A DNA stretch of 64,000 nucleotides, taken from NCBI GenBank assembly GCA_037447655.1, contig JBBHKE010002858.1, forward strand, positions 1 to 64,000, read 5' to 3'. The translations under genes were made by a program, and so were the position numbers. The notes under the pieces are model-generated. The model saw only the letters and a list, made by a program, of their open reading frames with translations. It did no database searches and had not been told where the DNA came from. This document shows, piece after piece, positions 49,107-59,540 of this stretch; positions within the stretch are counted from its first letter, which is position 1, and every line of letters begins with the position of its first letter. The stretch comes from Zygnema cylindricum. Taxonomy: Eukaryota > Streptophyta > Zygnematophyceae > Zygnematales > Zygnemataceae.

Positions 49107-52100
49107 TTATTGATGAGGACCCAACCTTTCGAGCTCTTCAAAAACGTCGGACGATAACCACTGCCAGTTACTTTCCTTATTAGTGTAGTAAATACACCAA
49201 TGGACACACTGAGGCTGGTTGTCAAACTCATCTGGAGCTCCACACTTGGGAGCTTTTTTGCCGTAACCTTCGTATACTTCCAATACGGCTTGTGGTGTTT
49301 TTCCACCGCAAAGCACCTCCGGTTTCTCCACCTCCACTTCTTTGTCGAGAGCTTTCGCATATTTTGCCAGAGCAACCGCCCAATAGAGAGTCCGGCCTTC
49401 CCAAGTACACACCCAACTGGAACGAGACAAAAGAAAAGGACAAAGGAAGGGAAACGGAAACGTTAACAGTAATGTTAAGTCAAACAGCGTGAAGGTAAAG
49501 GGGAAAGTTAAGTTGTATGTGACTGCTAAAGAGTACGGGGGTCCAAAGTACACCCAACTGAAAGAAAACAAAAAAAAAGAGGACAAAGGAAGGGAAGTAG
49601 TAATGTTAACAATAATGTTGATTAGAAAAGCAAAAGGGTAAATGGAAAAGTTAAATAGTGTATAACCACGGAAGGATCCAGCCTTTCCAAATTTACTGCA
49701 AAAAAAAAAAGAAGGAAAGTAGTAACAATCTTAATAATAAAAAAAGTGATTACGCGGAAATTAATAGTGACATAAATTAAAAAAGCCGACATTGAATTTA
49801 AAAGTTAATAGCAAACAACTAAATGCAGTCAGTCAGTCCTAGTCAACAGAAAGAATCAACTGTGAACAGAACTAAAAAACAGTGAATTGTACGACTTCTT
49901 TGTACCGTTAACGTCTTTTCATTTGTGACTTTTCAGCATCAAGATTCTCTAACTATTTTTTTGCTAATCCTTCGTATAAGTTCCCATCATACAAGTCCAA
50001 CTAAATTCTTACTAAACCCTTACATATAAGTTCCCATCATATAAGTTCCCATCATATAAATTCCCATCATATAAATTCCCATCATATAAATTCCCATACA
50101 TATAAATTCCCATCATATAAATCCCCATCATATATAGATTCCCAACTCTTATCCCAACTTTTTTCTTACTCGGCCAAATCGTTCGCTCTCTTCACCATTT
50201 CCTGTGCCTCCTTGTCGTGACGACGAGCCCAATCGATAATACTCGGTAAGTCTTGGAAATGGTGTTCGGTTCGAAGGTAATGTTTTCCCGGTTGAAGCAA
50301 AGGCTCAAAAAATTGTTCAAAACCAGAGGCTTGTCTGATCATTACCTGCAGATTTTACAGCAGAGAGGTACACCGTAAATAGTTATTAGATTTGATAACA
50401 CTATTTCGGTGTCGGTTTTGTTTTCCCTCCCACCACAAAATAACGTTGATAATACTAAAGGTTTTTTTCTTAACGCTAATTCATTAAACCGTTCGGTAAC
50501 AGCCACGTTGTTCGGGACTGAATTAGAGTTAGTAACACTAATTTAAACCCCAAGCTAATAATTTCTTTACCCTAATAACTGTTCACGTTGTAATATTAAG
50601 TAAATTATTAGTGTCAACAACTTATAGAATTAACTAGACTAAACCATGTTTTGCACCTGGCGCGTTGTGGGCCACTTAACTAAAAATAACATTTTTAACA
50701 CTAATTTATGAGTTTGGGACAAAAAAAAACACGCACCCAAATTAGAGTTGATATAGTCTAATAGCGATGGGCAGCACAGTGGTGAACATCAGTGGAATAC
50801 CATAATGAACTTTTGCTCTAACAAAACCAATCCTTAACTTGAGAAAAAGATTGGAAATGAAAAAATCTTTAATCCTAAGGCAGGATTGTAAACTGAAAAA
50901 AAAAAAAGCCTTAATTCAAGAGCCGGACTATGAAATGAAAAAACCCTCTTCACTTAAGACACATGATTGCAGATGACAAATCTCTTTCACTCAAGAAAAA
51001 GGATGAAAATGAAAAAGCCCTTTTTAACTTAAGAGAAAGATTGGAAATAAACCTGATTACTGGCCAAAAGACCGCAGGTTCGACAAGTTCCCACTCCTCC
51101 ATCCACAGCAATTTCGTACTTATAAGAGCTTTTCGCCGGACCGCTTATCCTCTTTCCCAAACGGACACCGTCAGATTCGATTCTGTTTCCCACATAGGAA
51201 AACCGGAAAAGGTTTAATTGAGTACGGATTAACAAGCGAAAAAAAGTGAAAAACAAGCGAAAAACTAGCGAAAAACAAGCGAAAAAACCAAGCGAAAAAC
51301 AAACGGAAAACAAGCGAAAAACAAGTGTGAAACGATAGAGCCATATTTAGCGTACGTGGATTGGTAACTTTCAGTTTCCATATTAATGATTTTTCCACAC
51401 TAATAAGTGAACAATGTTCAGCAAATGTATCCACTCCATTTCACGGAGGGAGGGCGGGAGGGAGGGAGAGGGAGAGGGAGAGGGAGAGGAGGGAGAAGGA
51501 AAGGGCTGAGACAGGGGAGAATCGAGGAAGGAAAGAAAGAGAGAGAGACAGGCAAAGGGAAGGCGAGAATGACAGTGAGCAGAGCATACAAGGGAGTAAG
51601 GTAAATGGGTAGCTGGGATGGTAGGAGAGTATGAGACATGGAGAAACAGGGAGAGGAAATGGAGAGAGAAAGAGAGGGAGAGAGAGAGAACAAAGAGAGG
51701 GTTGAGGATAATTCTTACAAGTCCAGCTCCTCCTCCCTTATGTGACTCCATCGCATGATTCGTGCATCCACCATCTCCGGCATTAAATCGGACATTCTGT
51801 CCACCAGTTTGAACTTCAAATCCTTTTAGGAAATTATGTAGGAATATTTTAAGTAAAAAAAAAGCATGTGAAATTCGTTCTCTCAAAGTATTGTCCTGTA
51901 ATAAAAGAAAATCTTCAAATCTGACATTCTGTCCACCAGTTCGAACTTCAAATCCTTTAGGAATATTTTAAATAAAAAAAAAGCATGTGAAATTCGTTCT
52001 CTCAAAGCATTGTCCTGTAATAAAAAAAATCTTCAAATCTGACACACTGTCCACCAGTTTAAATTCAAATTCTTTAGCAAATCCTTTAGGAATACGTGGA

Positions 52101-55100
52101 AGTAAAAACAAAGTATGTAAATGCTCTATAAAAAGAAAAAATCAAATCTAACATTCTGTCGTCTACATCGATAAATCACGTGTCTGACGGTCGACAGTCA
52201 CGGAATTAACGTTTAAACATTAAATCCTTCAAAATATTTGAAGTCAAAACAAAGCATGTTTAACTGCTTTCGCTCATTGTATTGTCCTATTGTACCAAAA
52301 AAAAAAATCAAGTACATTTTAAGCGACAAGCAGCGTCCTAGATAGTGCTTTTTTTCTCTTCAACTTTGCGCGATTGTGAACTTGTGTTTTACTTACATTT
52401 TACCTATAATTTGCGCTAGATGTACTCCAATTTTGCTCCAAACCAGCTCATTTTTTTGTGCATTTTTTTTTTTTTAACAATTGGTCATTGTATGCATCTT
52501 CTCGTTTTTTTTGTCTTTCTGTTTGTTTTACTGTTTTCAACAAAGGATTCGCTCTTACATCCTGTTAAAAAAATAGACAGCATTCGTAATGTCCATGATG
52601 ATGATGATGATGAAGATAGACTTAAGAAAAGAATAAACGAAACTTGAAAAACAAAAGAATGAAAAACATAACAACAAAAAAACATACGGAACTTGGGAAT
52701 CGAGGGAGAGAAAGTGTCATTACTTATGTAAACGAAGTCGAGGACTAGCTCTCCACGTGAACTCATGGAGGTCATAGTTTGTAGATGCTCCACGGAAGAA
52801 AGCTTGGTTCTTCTTTTGTTCCCATGGCACCTGCTTACCCTCCTCCCATCAACTTGGTTATTACCTCTCCTCCCATCATCTTTGGTTATTACCTCTCCTC
52901 CCATCAACTTTGGTTATAACCTCTCCTCCCATCATCTTTTATTACTTACCTCTCCTTCCATCATCTTTGGTTATCTGCCTCTCCTCTCATTCCCTTTGTT
53001 CATTTGACTCTCCTCCCTTCGTCTTTGATTATTTACCTCTCCTTCCATCATTTTTGTTTGTTTAACTCTCCTTTATTGGCTTTGTTTATTCGATTCACCT
53101 CCCACTGCCTTTTTCACTTACCTCACCTCACATATTCCTTAGTTATTTACCCCTCCTCACATTGTCTTTGTTTATTTATTTTTATTTTTGAACGATAATG
53201 TCAAAATTAATCTTGAATTAAAACTAAGTAATCTTAAAAAAAAACTAAGTTTTGTAAGAAAAACGTATATTCTACCTGTGTGGCCTTGTCTGACACATAG
53301 TCGAGAGCTAAATCGAGAGGATCGGGAACAAGAATATTGAAAAAAATGTAAAAAGTTGTAAGAAAGAAGAAGAAGGAAAGAAAGGGAAGGGAAGGGAAGT
53401 TTGTGAAAGAAAGTTGCAAATTTGTGAAAGAAAGTTGTAAGTATGTGAAAAAAAGTTGCAAATTTGTGAAAGAAAGTTGCAAATTTGTGAAAGAAAGTTG
53501 CAAATTTGTGAAAAAAAGTTGCAAATTTGTGAAAGAAAGTCGCAAATTTGTAAAAGAAAGTTGCAAATTTGTGAAAGAAAGTTGCAAATTTGTGAAAGAA
53601 AGCTGCAAATTTGTGAAAGAAAGTTGCAAATTTGTGAAAGAGAGTTGCAAATTTGTAAAAGAAAGTTGCAAATTTGTGAAAGAAAGTTGCAAATTTGTGA
53701 AAGAGAGTTGCAAATTTGTAAAAGAAAATTGCAAATTTGTGAAAGAAAGTTGCAAATTTGTGAAAGAAAGCTGCAAATTTGTGAAAGAAAGTTGCAAATT
53801 TGTGAAAGAGAGTTGCAAATTTGTGAAAGAAAATTGCAAATTTGTGAAAGAAAGCTGCAAATTTGTGAAAGAAAGTTGTAAGTTTGTTAAAGAAAGTTAT
53901 TTTTTACCTGCGTGGCCCTGTCTGGCATATAGTCGGGCGCTAAATCGAGAGGATCGGGGACGATAATATCAGTCGTTCCCACGGCTCGCTGAGTGGAAAA
54001 CATGCAGTATCCAGACCTTGCTGACGTGGCAAGAGCATTGTCAAAACTGACTGGCATGTCACACGTGTTGAAAAAAAACTCCACTCGGATGTCATGTAGT
54101 CCGTACCAATTCACAGCATCCTGTGGAAGAAATAAAATAGAATAGAAAAAGATGGTTGCATAAAAATTTAATTGGAAAAATTGGAGAAGAAAAGAAAAAA
54201 ATCAGACAAAGTTGTCCAAGGAAAAATTATTCTTCCATTCAAATGTTGTGTATTGCCGTACCGATTTACAACATTCTGGGGGAGGAGAAATAGAAGTTTG
54301 ATTAGAGTAAGGAAAAAATAGTTGCATTAGCGGTTAATTGGAAAAAAAAGATAAAAGAGTTCAAATGGGATAAGAAAAATGTATTCTGTAGCCTCGATTT
54401 GGGTTCCTTATGTGACCAAAAAGATAAATAATAATATGATAGTAAGAAGACTAATAAAATAGTAATGATAACAAAAAAATGATAACATGTGACTGAAAGC
54501 ATCAGCTTCTCTCTCCTTCTCCCTCCCTTTTGGTTTTTCCCCATAGCTATTCCCCTCATTTGCCCTTCCCCTCTTCCCCATAGCTTTAAAACTTTATTAA
54601 AATTAACCACACTAAATTATATTTCGACACGAGGCTCGTCCCGGACCACTTAACACAGTAGTGTTATTAACACTAATTCATAAGTTTGGTTCAAAAAAAC
54701 ACTCACTTGAATTAGAGTGATTAACTCTTATGGCGATGGGCAGTGCACACCGTGTACCACTATTAGCGTTGATGTATTTTTCAGCCATTAAACTCATTTT
54801 TTTCCGTGCACACTTCTTGAATTATTTATTTGGTGGATGCGATGGAAAGGTAAGGATTTTTTACCTTCCAATCGGTGGTCTCCAAATGAAATTGGACATA
54901 TTTACACGGGGAAAAGTTGATTTTAAGGCGGGAAAAAACATCAACGCTAATACCAATACACGGTGTACTCTCTAAATTCCATACCTGCCTCTCCACTTAC
55001 TGTTTATTCTTCCCTCTCTTTCTCATCTCTCAAACTCTTTCCCTCTCAACGATAGCCGTTTCTTCCCCTTAGCCTCCTGACCTTCCTCCTATATATGTCT

Positions 55101-57770
55101 ATAATTTGTTTTCCTTCCTCCTGAAATTCTTTTCTTTTTTTAAACGGGATGATTACAACCTGTGTTTGATTAATAACATTGCTATTGAGTTCTGGGACAA
55201 ACTTTCGAAGGAAATCGCGATTTTTGGCATAGTTATCTCCATCATTTCCCATCGTTACGGCGAACCTACTGTCTACAAAAAGACAAATCTGAGAAAAGAA
55301 AAGGATGACAGGTTGCACCTGACAGCCACCTTACATCATTTCCTACCAATAAGATGAATTTATTGTCTACAAAACGACAAACCCGATAAAAGAAAAAGAC
55401 AAAAGGTTGTACCTGAAGCATTTTAATGCTCTGATTGAATCGTCGCAGCCGATACCACGTACTTATAAAGCCCCCATATCGAAAATAAACCTTCCCATCC
55501 ACAATTCTTACATGGCCTGCACACGACATAAACTGTCAAGATTAATTACGTCAGTAAAAAACGCAAAATTTGTTGGCTCTTTTCGAATTTGAATGAGAAT
55601 TTGGATAAAAAGGATGGAAGAAAAAGAGAAAATCAGTTCCTCATAAACCTGTAAAAAGGATCGGTGCTCGTGATCTGTATTCAAAGTGAGAAAAGCGAAG
55701 ATTAGTTAGGAAAGAAGATTGGTTAAGAAAAGAGGAAATCTGTAGTTTTTTACATTTCTTATATTTTCCAAATAGTTACTTTCTGATTTCCCCGTTTTTG
55801 CCTCATCTTCTTCGATTTAATACTATGCAATAGCTCAATTTCTATGTGATCCACTAATTATGAGTGAAGTCTATATGTTACATCGCTTGTTGCTATTAGA
55901 GTTAATCACTTTTAAGTCAAGTGCGCGTTTTTTTGACCCAAAACCATAAATTAAATACACTACTGAACACTAATGCTAAAAACACCTCATAATGTGCTGT
56001 GCGGCAAAAAAACATTTTAGTGTAGCTAATTCTAATAAAGTGTTACCGCTAGTAATTAACTACGACGACGGGCAGTGTAGAAAGCCCTAAAAAATCCAAA
56101 ACATAATTAGCTAATACTCACCTTAACTAATACAAAACATGAGTTACTGTAAATTGCACCAAAACTGAGACAAAAACACCAAAATTAGTGCAGATTTGGT
56201 TAAACCGATTATGACTCTAGCTATATCTACAATAATTGGTTACGGGTATTAAGAGTGACCTTCCATGTCTAGCAAATTGAAGAAAAAACCATGTCGCTGA
56301 TCTTTCGAGATTCAAAGTTATATTGAATTGACGGACCAAATCGATAATGACGTTTAATGAAAGAGAGTGGGAAAAGGACAATCCAAAACTCAGTAATGGC
56401 GTTTAAATAACAGATGACATGAAGAAATAAAGAAACGAAGAAGGAATTTGATAAAATGAAAGATGGAGAATCATAGGACCACTATGACATTTGGTTTTTG
56501 GGTGGTTGATCAGTAATTATTAGCAATTATAATTTACCCATTAACAACTGAAAAAATGACATATAAGAGCTAAAAAACAAAAAAAATGGAAAAAATAATG
56601 AAGAAAATTGAATTTATATAAATAAACTAGAAACTTGATGAGCAACAACGACAGGACAATGACAATCAGGCTGCAGATAAATTAACCGATGACTGATAGA
56701 ACCCATTATGAATGCCTAATTGATTGGAATTACTGATATGTACGGCAAGATTGTGTGTATATATATACATATGTGTGTGTATAGGAAAGTAAATTGCACC
56801 AATGAGTACATGACACGTGGCCAAAAATGTACCGCTCGTAAGAATTTGGAACAAAAAAATCAAAAACTCTTTACCAAAATTCACAATTTTTTTGCCAAAA
56901 ATCACAAATTTACAGTGTCGGTAGTTTTAACAGCTGTCATGGTCGGTAGTGCCTATGATAAGCGGCCTCCGAAGCTGATTGATATGGAACACCACAATTA
57001 TGTAAGGTTTCAACAAAAAACATTTGATAAATTGACAATCAAAGATGAAAACTCACACTTTTACACACGTGACAATCGCGATAAAAACTCAAAAACAACA
57101 AACGCATCGCAAAAAATGATTTCTCTCCCCTGCCTTACCAAGTCCTCCACCAAATCAAACACCTCATCCACAAAAAACAAAAACCAATCACAATCAAAAA
57201 AACCTTCTCTCCTCTCCTGCCAAGAGAGAAGATACAAAAGTATCCTACCATAAAACATCCTTCTCAAAAACCATCTCCTTTCCCTACCACTTCCCCTACC
57301 CCTTCCCCTACCTTTTCCCTTTCCCATTCCTCTTACCTGTGGCTTCTCCGCCATCATCTGCAGCATCTTCTTGTTGACCATTCCCGTGCTTCCCATCCCC
57401 TCCACCACTCCCTCCAGGGGCGCGAAGACGCTGAGCATCTCCTCCAGCAGCGAGGCGTACTGCAGCACGATAGGACTGGAGAGGTTGAAGGCCGTACGGC
57501 GGCGGATGCCATCCAGAGGATCCATCCAGATGCTGCTGGACGCTTCCCTGCAAAGGAATAGGGCGGGGAAAATGACAAAAAGGGAGGAGTGAGGAGAGAG
57601 AGGGAGAGAGGGAGGGAAAGAGGGAGGGAGGGAGGGAGGGAGGGAGGGAGGGAGGGAGAGGGAAGGTTGAGGTTGAGGTTTTATGTGTTTAAAAAATAGC
57701 CTAAAATGGTCAAATTTCCAGGTTTTGTGGATAAAACACAAAAACAGGAGAGCGGTTTAAAAAAAATAAG

Positions 57771-57813
<43 letters not shown>

Positions 57814-57833
57814 GAGGTTAAAAAAAAAAAAAG

Positions 57834-57864
<31 letters not shown>

Positions 57865-58268
57865 ACAACATTTTCCGTTTCTGGTTCTTCAGGTTTCTCC
57901 TCACAAAAAATGTCGAATGGTAAATTTAAAAAAATATATATAAAAGCGCACACAATTATGCACTTAAGAAATTCAGCATCTTTTTTAACATTCAAGTTTA
58001 GCCTATTAGAAACCTTAGAAAACTGAAAAACCTAAGCTTGAATGACTTACTCTGAAGCATTGCTCTTCTCTGCCTCTCTTGTACTGTCCGTACCACTAGT
58101 GACGTCCGTACTATTTTGTCCTTCCGTACTGAGTGTACGGCCCTTAGGCTTGGGCCTCTCTAGCAGGTGCTGCGCTTCTTGCCACAGCAGCAGCGCTACG
58201 GCGAACCCTAGCCAGGCGCGATTCACTTCCCAGACGCTGTACGACGGTTGCGAATTCGCGCGTATCAT
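49107..58268 (-). CDS. GT90/CAP10-family glycosyltransferase (type II membrane protein)
   Basis: Exons read on the minus strand: 58268-58051, 57547-57337, 55674-55649, 55516-55413, 54120-53908, 52830-52724, 51822-51719, 51182-51053, 50345-50170 and 49416-49107 (stop TAA). The N-terminus has a membrane anchor (AWLGFAVALLLW) after a short cytosolic tail. Family landmarks follow in order: GHVRIVDGKVYFRYGG, VEFFFNTCDMP, TTDIIVPDPLDLAPDY, PWEQKKNQAFFRGAST then FTWRASPRLRLH, VDARIMRWSHIREEELDL, YKYEIAVDGGVGTCRTCGLL, and VMIRQASGFEQFFEPLLQPG with HYLRTEHHFQDLPSIIDWAR. CAP10/POGLUT enzymes move glucose or xylose from UDP-sugars to proteins or glycans in the ER/Golgi; the substrate here is unknown. 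Two joins are out of phase as read (57337 to 55674, and 52724 to 51822), so a small exon is probably missing at each. Five introns hold minisatellites, MITEs or duplicated exon edges. Confidence 0.88.
49402..49620 (-). repeat. Duplicated acceptor and 5' end of the last GT90 exon
   Basis: The sequence around the acceptor (about 49400-49475: AAGTACACACCCAACTGG ... GGACAAAGGAAGGGAA, then GTTAACAGTAATGTT) recurs at about 49546-49620 (AAGTACACCCAACTGAAAG ... GGACAAAGGAAGGGAA, GTTAACAATAATGTT). The second copy lies inside the upstream intron. Confidence 0.75.
49990..50145 (+). repeat. Short tandem repeat, unit about 16 bp
   Basis: About eight units of ATAAATTCCCATCAT (with ATAAGTTCCC variants). 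It lies in the GT90 intron before the last exon, close to the donor at 50169. Confidence 0.9.
50368..50593. repeat. MITE of the GTACACCG family (core type C)
   Basis: It starts GGTACACCGTAAATAGTTAT and ends CCTAATAACTGTTCACGTTG, with core TTTTCCCTCCCACCACAAAA like the two DNAJC21 intron copies. It begins 23 bp from the acceptor of exon 50345-50170 in the GT90 gene. Confidence 0.75.
50640..50780. repeat. MITE-like repeat, core type D
   Basis: It contains GGGCCACTTAACTAAAAATA, TTTATGAGTTTGGGAC, AAACACGCACCCAAATTAGA and ends AATAGCGATGGGCAGCAC. Related copies are at 54630-54745 and 55870-56080. Confidence 0.6.
51418..51700. repeat. GA-rich low complexity
   Basis: Imperfect GGGA/GAGA repeats in a GT90 intron, just after the donor at 51718 (minus strand). 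Pyrimidine-rich on the gene strand. Confidence 0.85.
51790..52150 (-). repeat. Tandem duplication of a GT90 acceptor site and exon start
   Basis: Three units of about 110-125 bp start near 51791, 51921 and 52040, each with ACATTCTGTCCACCAGTTTG-like exon sequence, AAATCCTTTAGGAAT (acceptor region) and AAAGCATGTGAAATTCGTTC. Only the 51822 copy continues into an open exon. A degenerate fourth start is at about 52147. Confidence 0.85.
52841..53180 (+). repeat. Tandem repeat, unit about 28 bp, next to a GT90 acceptor
   Basis: About twelve diverged copies of TCCTCCCATCATCTTTGGTT plus ATTACCTC. On the gene strand it is purine-rich and reaches to within about 10 bp of the acceptor at 52831, replacing the usual pyrimidine tract. 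Confidence 0.85.
53266..53330 (-). repeat. Duplicated 3' end of GT90 exon 54120-53908 with its donor
   Basis: On the minus strand GTTCCCGATCCTCTCGATTT through GACAAGGCCACACAG, then GTAGAA, matches the end of the real exon (GTCCCCGATCCTCTCGATTT ... GACAGGGCCACGCAG, then GTAAAA). It has no acceptor AG upstream, so it is probably not spliced in. Confidence 0.8.
53395..53900 (+). repeat. 21-bp minisatellite
   Basis: About 23 copies of GTTGCAAATTTGTGAAAGAAA with few changes. Because 21 is a multiple of three, frames on both strands stay open, but the tract lies in a GT90 intron between the true and duplicated exon ends, so it is not taken as coding. Confidence 0.97.
54630..54745. repeat. MITE-like repeat, core type D
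   Basis: It shares GGACCACTTAACACAG, AATTCATAAGTTTGG, AAACACTCACTTGAATTAGA and GGCGATGGGCAGTGCAC with the copy at 50640-50780. It abuts the next MITE. Confidence 0.6.
54744..54968. repeat. MITE of the GTACACCG family (core type B)
   Basis: It starts CACACCGTGTACCACTATTA and ends AACGCTAATACCAATACACG then GTGTAC. The core has TCCGTGCACACTTCTTGAAT, as in other type B copies. It lies in a GT90 intron. Confidence 0.75.
55266..55400 (-). repeat. Duplicated exon-like block in a GT90 intron
   Basis: On the minus strand TTTGTCGTTTTGTAGACAATAAATTC (about 55350-55376, in part) recurs as TTTGTCTTTTTGTAGACAGT from 55287, and GGTAGGAAATGATG recurs as ACGATGGGAAATGATGG. The second copy starts after TTTTCTCAG and stays open for 43 codons (55288-55160) to CACAG|GTTGTA. 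Confidence 0.6.
55870..56085. repeat. MITE-like repeat, core type D
   Basis: It starts ATCGCTTGTTGCTATTAGAG and ends ACGACGACGGGCAGTGTAG, with a core related to 50640-50780 and 54630-54745 in part inverted (TTTTTTTGACCCAAAACC). Confidence 0.55.
57776..57862. repeat. Long A-rich homopolymer tract
   Basis: Two A runs of about 30 bp with a short interruption, in the first GT90 intron (T-rich on the gene strand). Run lengths may be affected by sequencing error. Confidence 0.9.
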
Positions 58269-58296
58269 AGCGGCGGACGGCACGTGCGTAAGGTAT

Positions 58297-58343
58297 TATG
58301 GTACGGTACGGTACGGTACGGTACGGTATGGTATGGTATGGTA
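58297..58343. repeat. (GGTAC)n / (GGTAT)n microsatellite upstream of the GT90 start
   Basis: Five to six GGTAC units and three to four GGTAT variants end 29 bp before the start codon (58268, minus strand), so probably in the 5' UTR or core promoter. Confidence 0.95.
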
Positions 58344-59540
58344 TTGACGCGACTGATTTTTGTTTCGCCGAACACGAAACGAAGCGGTAGGAAGGTGGCA
58401 GGGAGAAGAGGCGAAAAGTGAAGGGGATAAAAAGTGCGAATCGAACTAAATGGAACTAGCTGGGCAGGGGAGAATCGGGGAATATCGGGGGGAATCGTGG
58501 TGGTATTAGGTTTTTCTTTTCTTTTCTTTGTTATGAGAGGAAGGAATATGGAGAAGGAGAGGGGGAGGAAAGGGAGAGTAGGAGGGAGAAGGAGAGGGAG
58601 AGGGAGAGGAGGGACGTAGAGGGAGAGGGGGAAGGAGAGGAGGGAGGGAGAGGGAGAGGAGGGAGGGAGAGGGAGAGAAGGAGAAGATGGAGAGGGACAA
58701 ATAAATGGAGGGAATGGAAGATGGAGGAGGCAGATTGTGGGAATCCCGCCAGAATTAACCGGTGGAATGATGCGATGGACGAAGCTGGTACGGATGGTAA
58801 ATTCGCAGGAAAGGACAAAACTGAAATGGATTCCATAAATGTGAAGATGTGATTAAGTACATTTGTACGGCTCGTAGCCGACCCGGTTTGGCAAACGGCT
58901 TTGTTGTTTTGTTGGCGTGACGGTGGTCATCGCCAGCTGTCGATATTGTTAAGGGAGTCCAGTTACGGGAGTCTCGTTAGTCATGATTGTTGTTGTTACA
59001 AAACTGTACTAAATGTCCAAGTGTGCAATTAGCAATTATTGGGGTCTCGCACTCCCCGCAAGCTCGTCGAAGTCCATTGACAATAATCTTTGTCCGAGAC
59101 ACTATTAAATAAAAATATAAATAAGCGGACGAATCGTCTCCACGTATACCATTTATGTAATAGTGTGCTTTGTAAATTTTCTTTGCTTTGGAATTGTTTT
59201 TCCAGCAACAAACGGCAGTTGAAATATTGCCAATCCCGCCTCGTGGCAGCGGTTGCATATGTCGGTGCACCTACTTTTTGTTTCATTTATCGCCACGTGC
59301 CATGAATAATCCTAGACCTCCCGGCGCTTAAACCGGACCAGCTTGTACCCAGTTAGGACTTCCCTGTGAAGAACACCTGAATCTGGGCGGCTCCAAGACT
59401 GACGGAGTGGTCTATGTTATATAATAGGTGTTCCTCTGTCGCATCTGTGGCTTGGAAAAGGTCGATATATAAAATCTGCTTTATCCATACTAAATGCGAT
59501 TAATTGTGCGTGGTACAGTGGTACTGTACTGTATTATACT

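Noticed and set aside
49990-50145. CRISPR-like array
   Set aside because: The 16-bp units are contiguous, with no unique spacers, in a eukaryotic intron.
53403-53966. 187-residue plus-strand ORF made of KESCKFV heptads, and its minus-strand counterpart
   Set aside because: It is the translation of a 21-bp minisatellite inside a GT90 intron, open only because the unit is a multiple of three.
57130-57240. An extra GT90 exon coding ERREGFFDCDWFLFF and following residues
   Set aside because: It has AG and GTAAGG borders, but its 78-nt length does not repair the phase gap and the sequence is not family-like; left out of the model.
57061-57741. 226-residue minus-strand ORF as a single gene
   Set aside because: It overlaps the GT90 exon 57547-57337 in the same frame but runs through the GTAAGA donor and into a GGGA repeat; only the exon part shows conservation.
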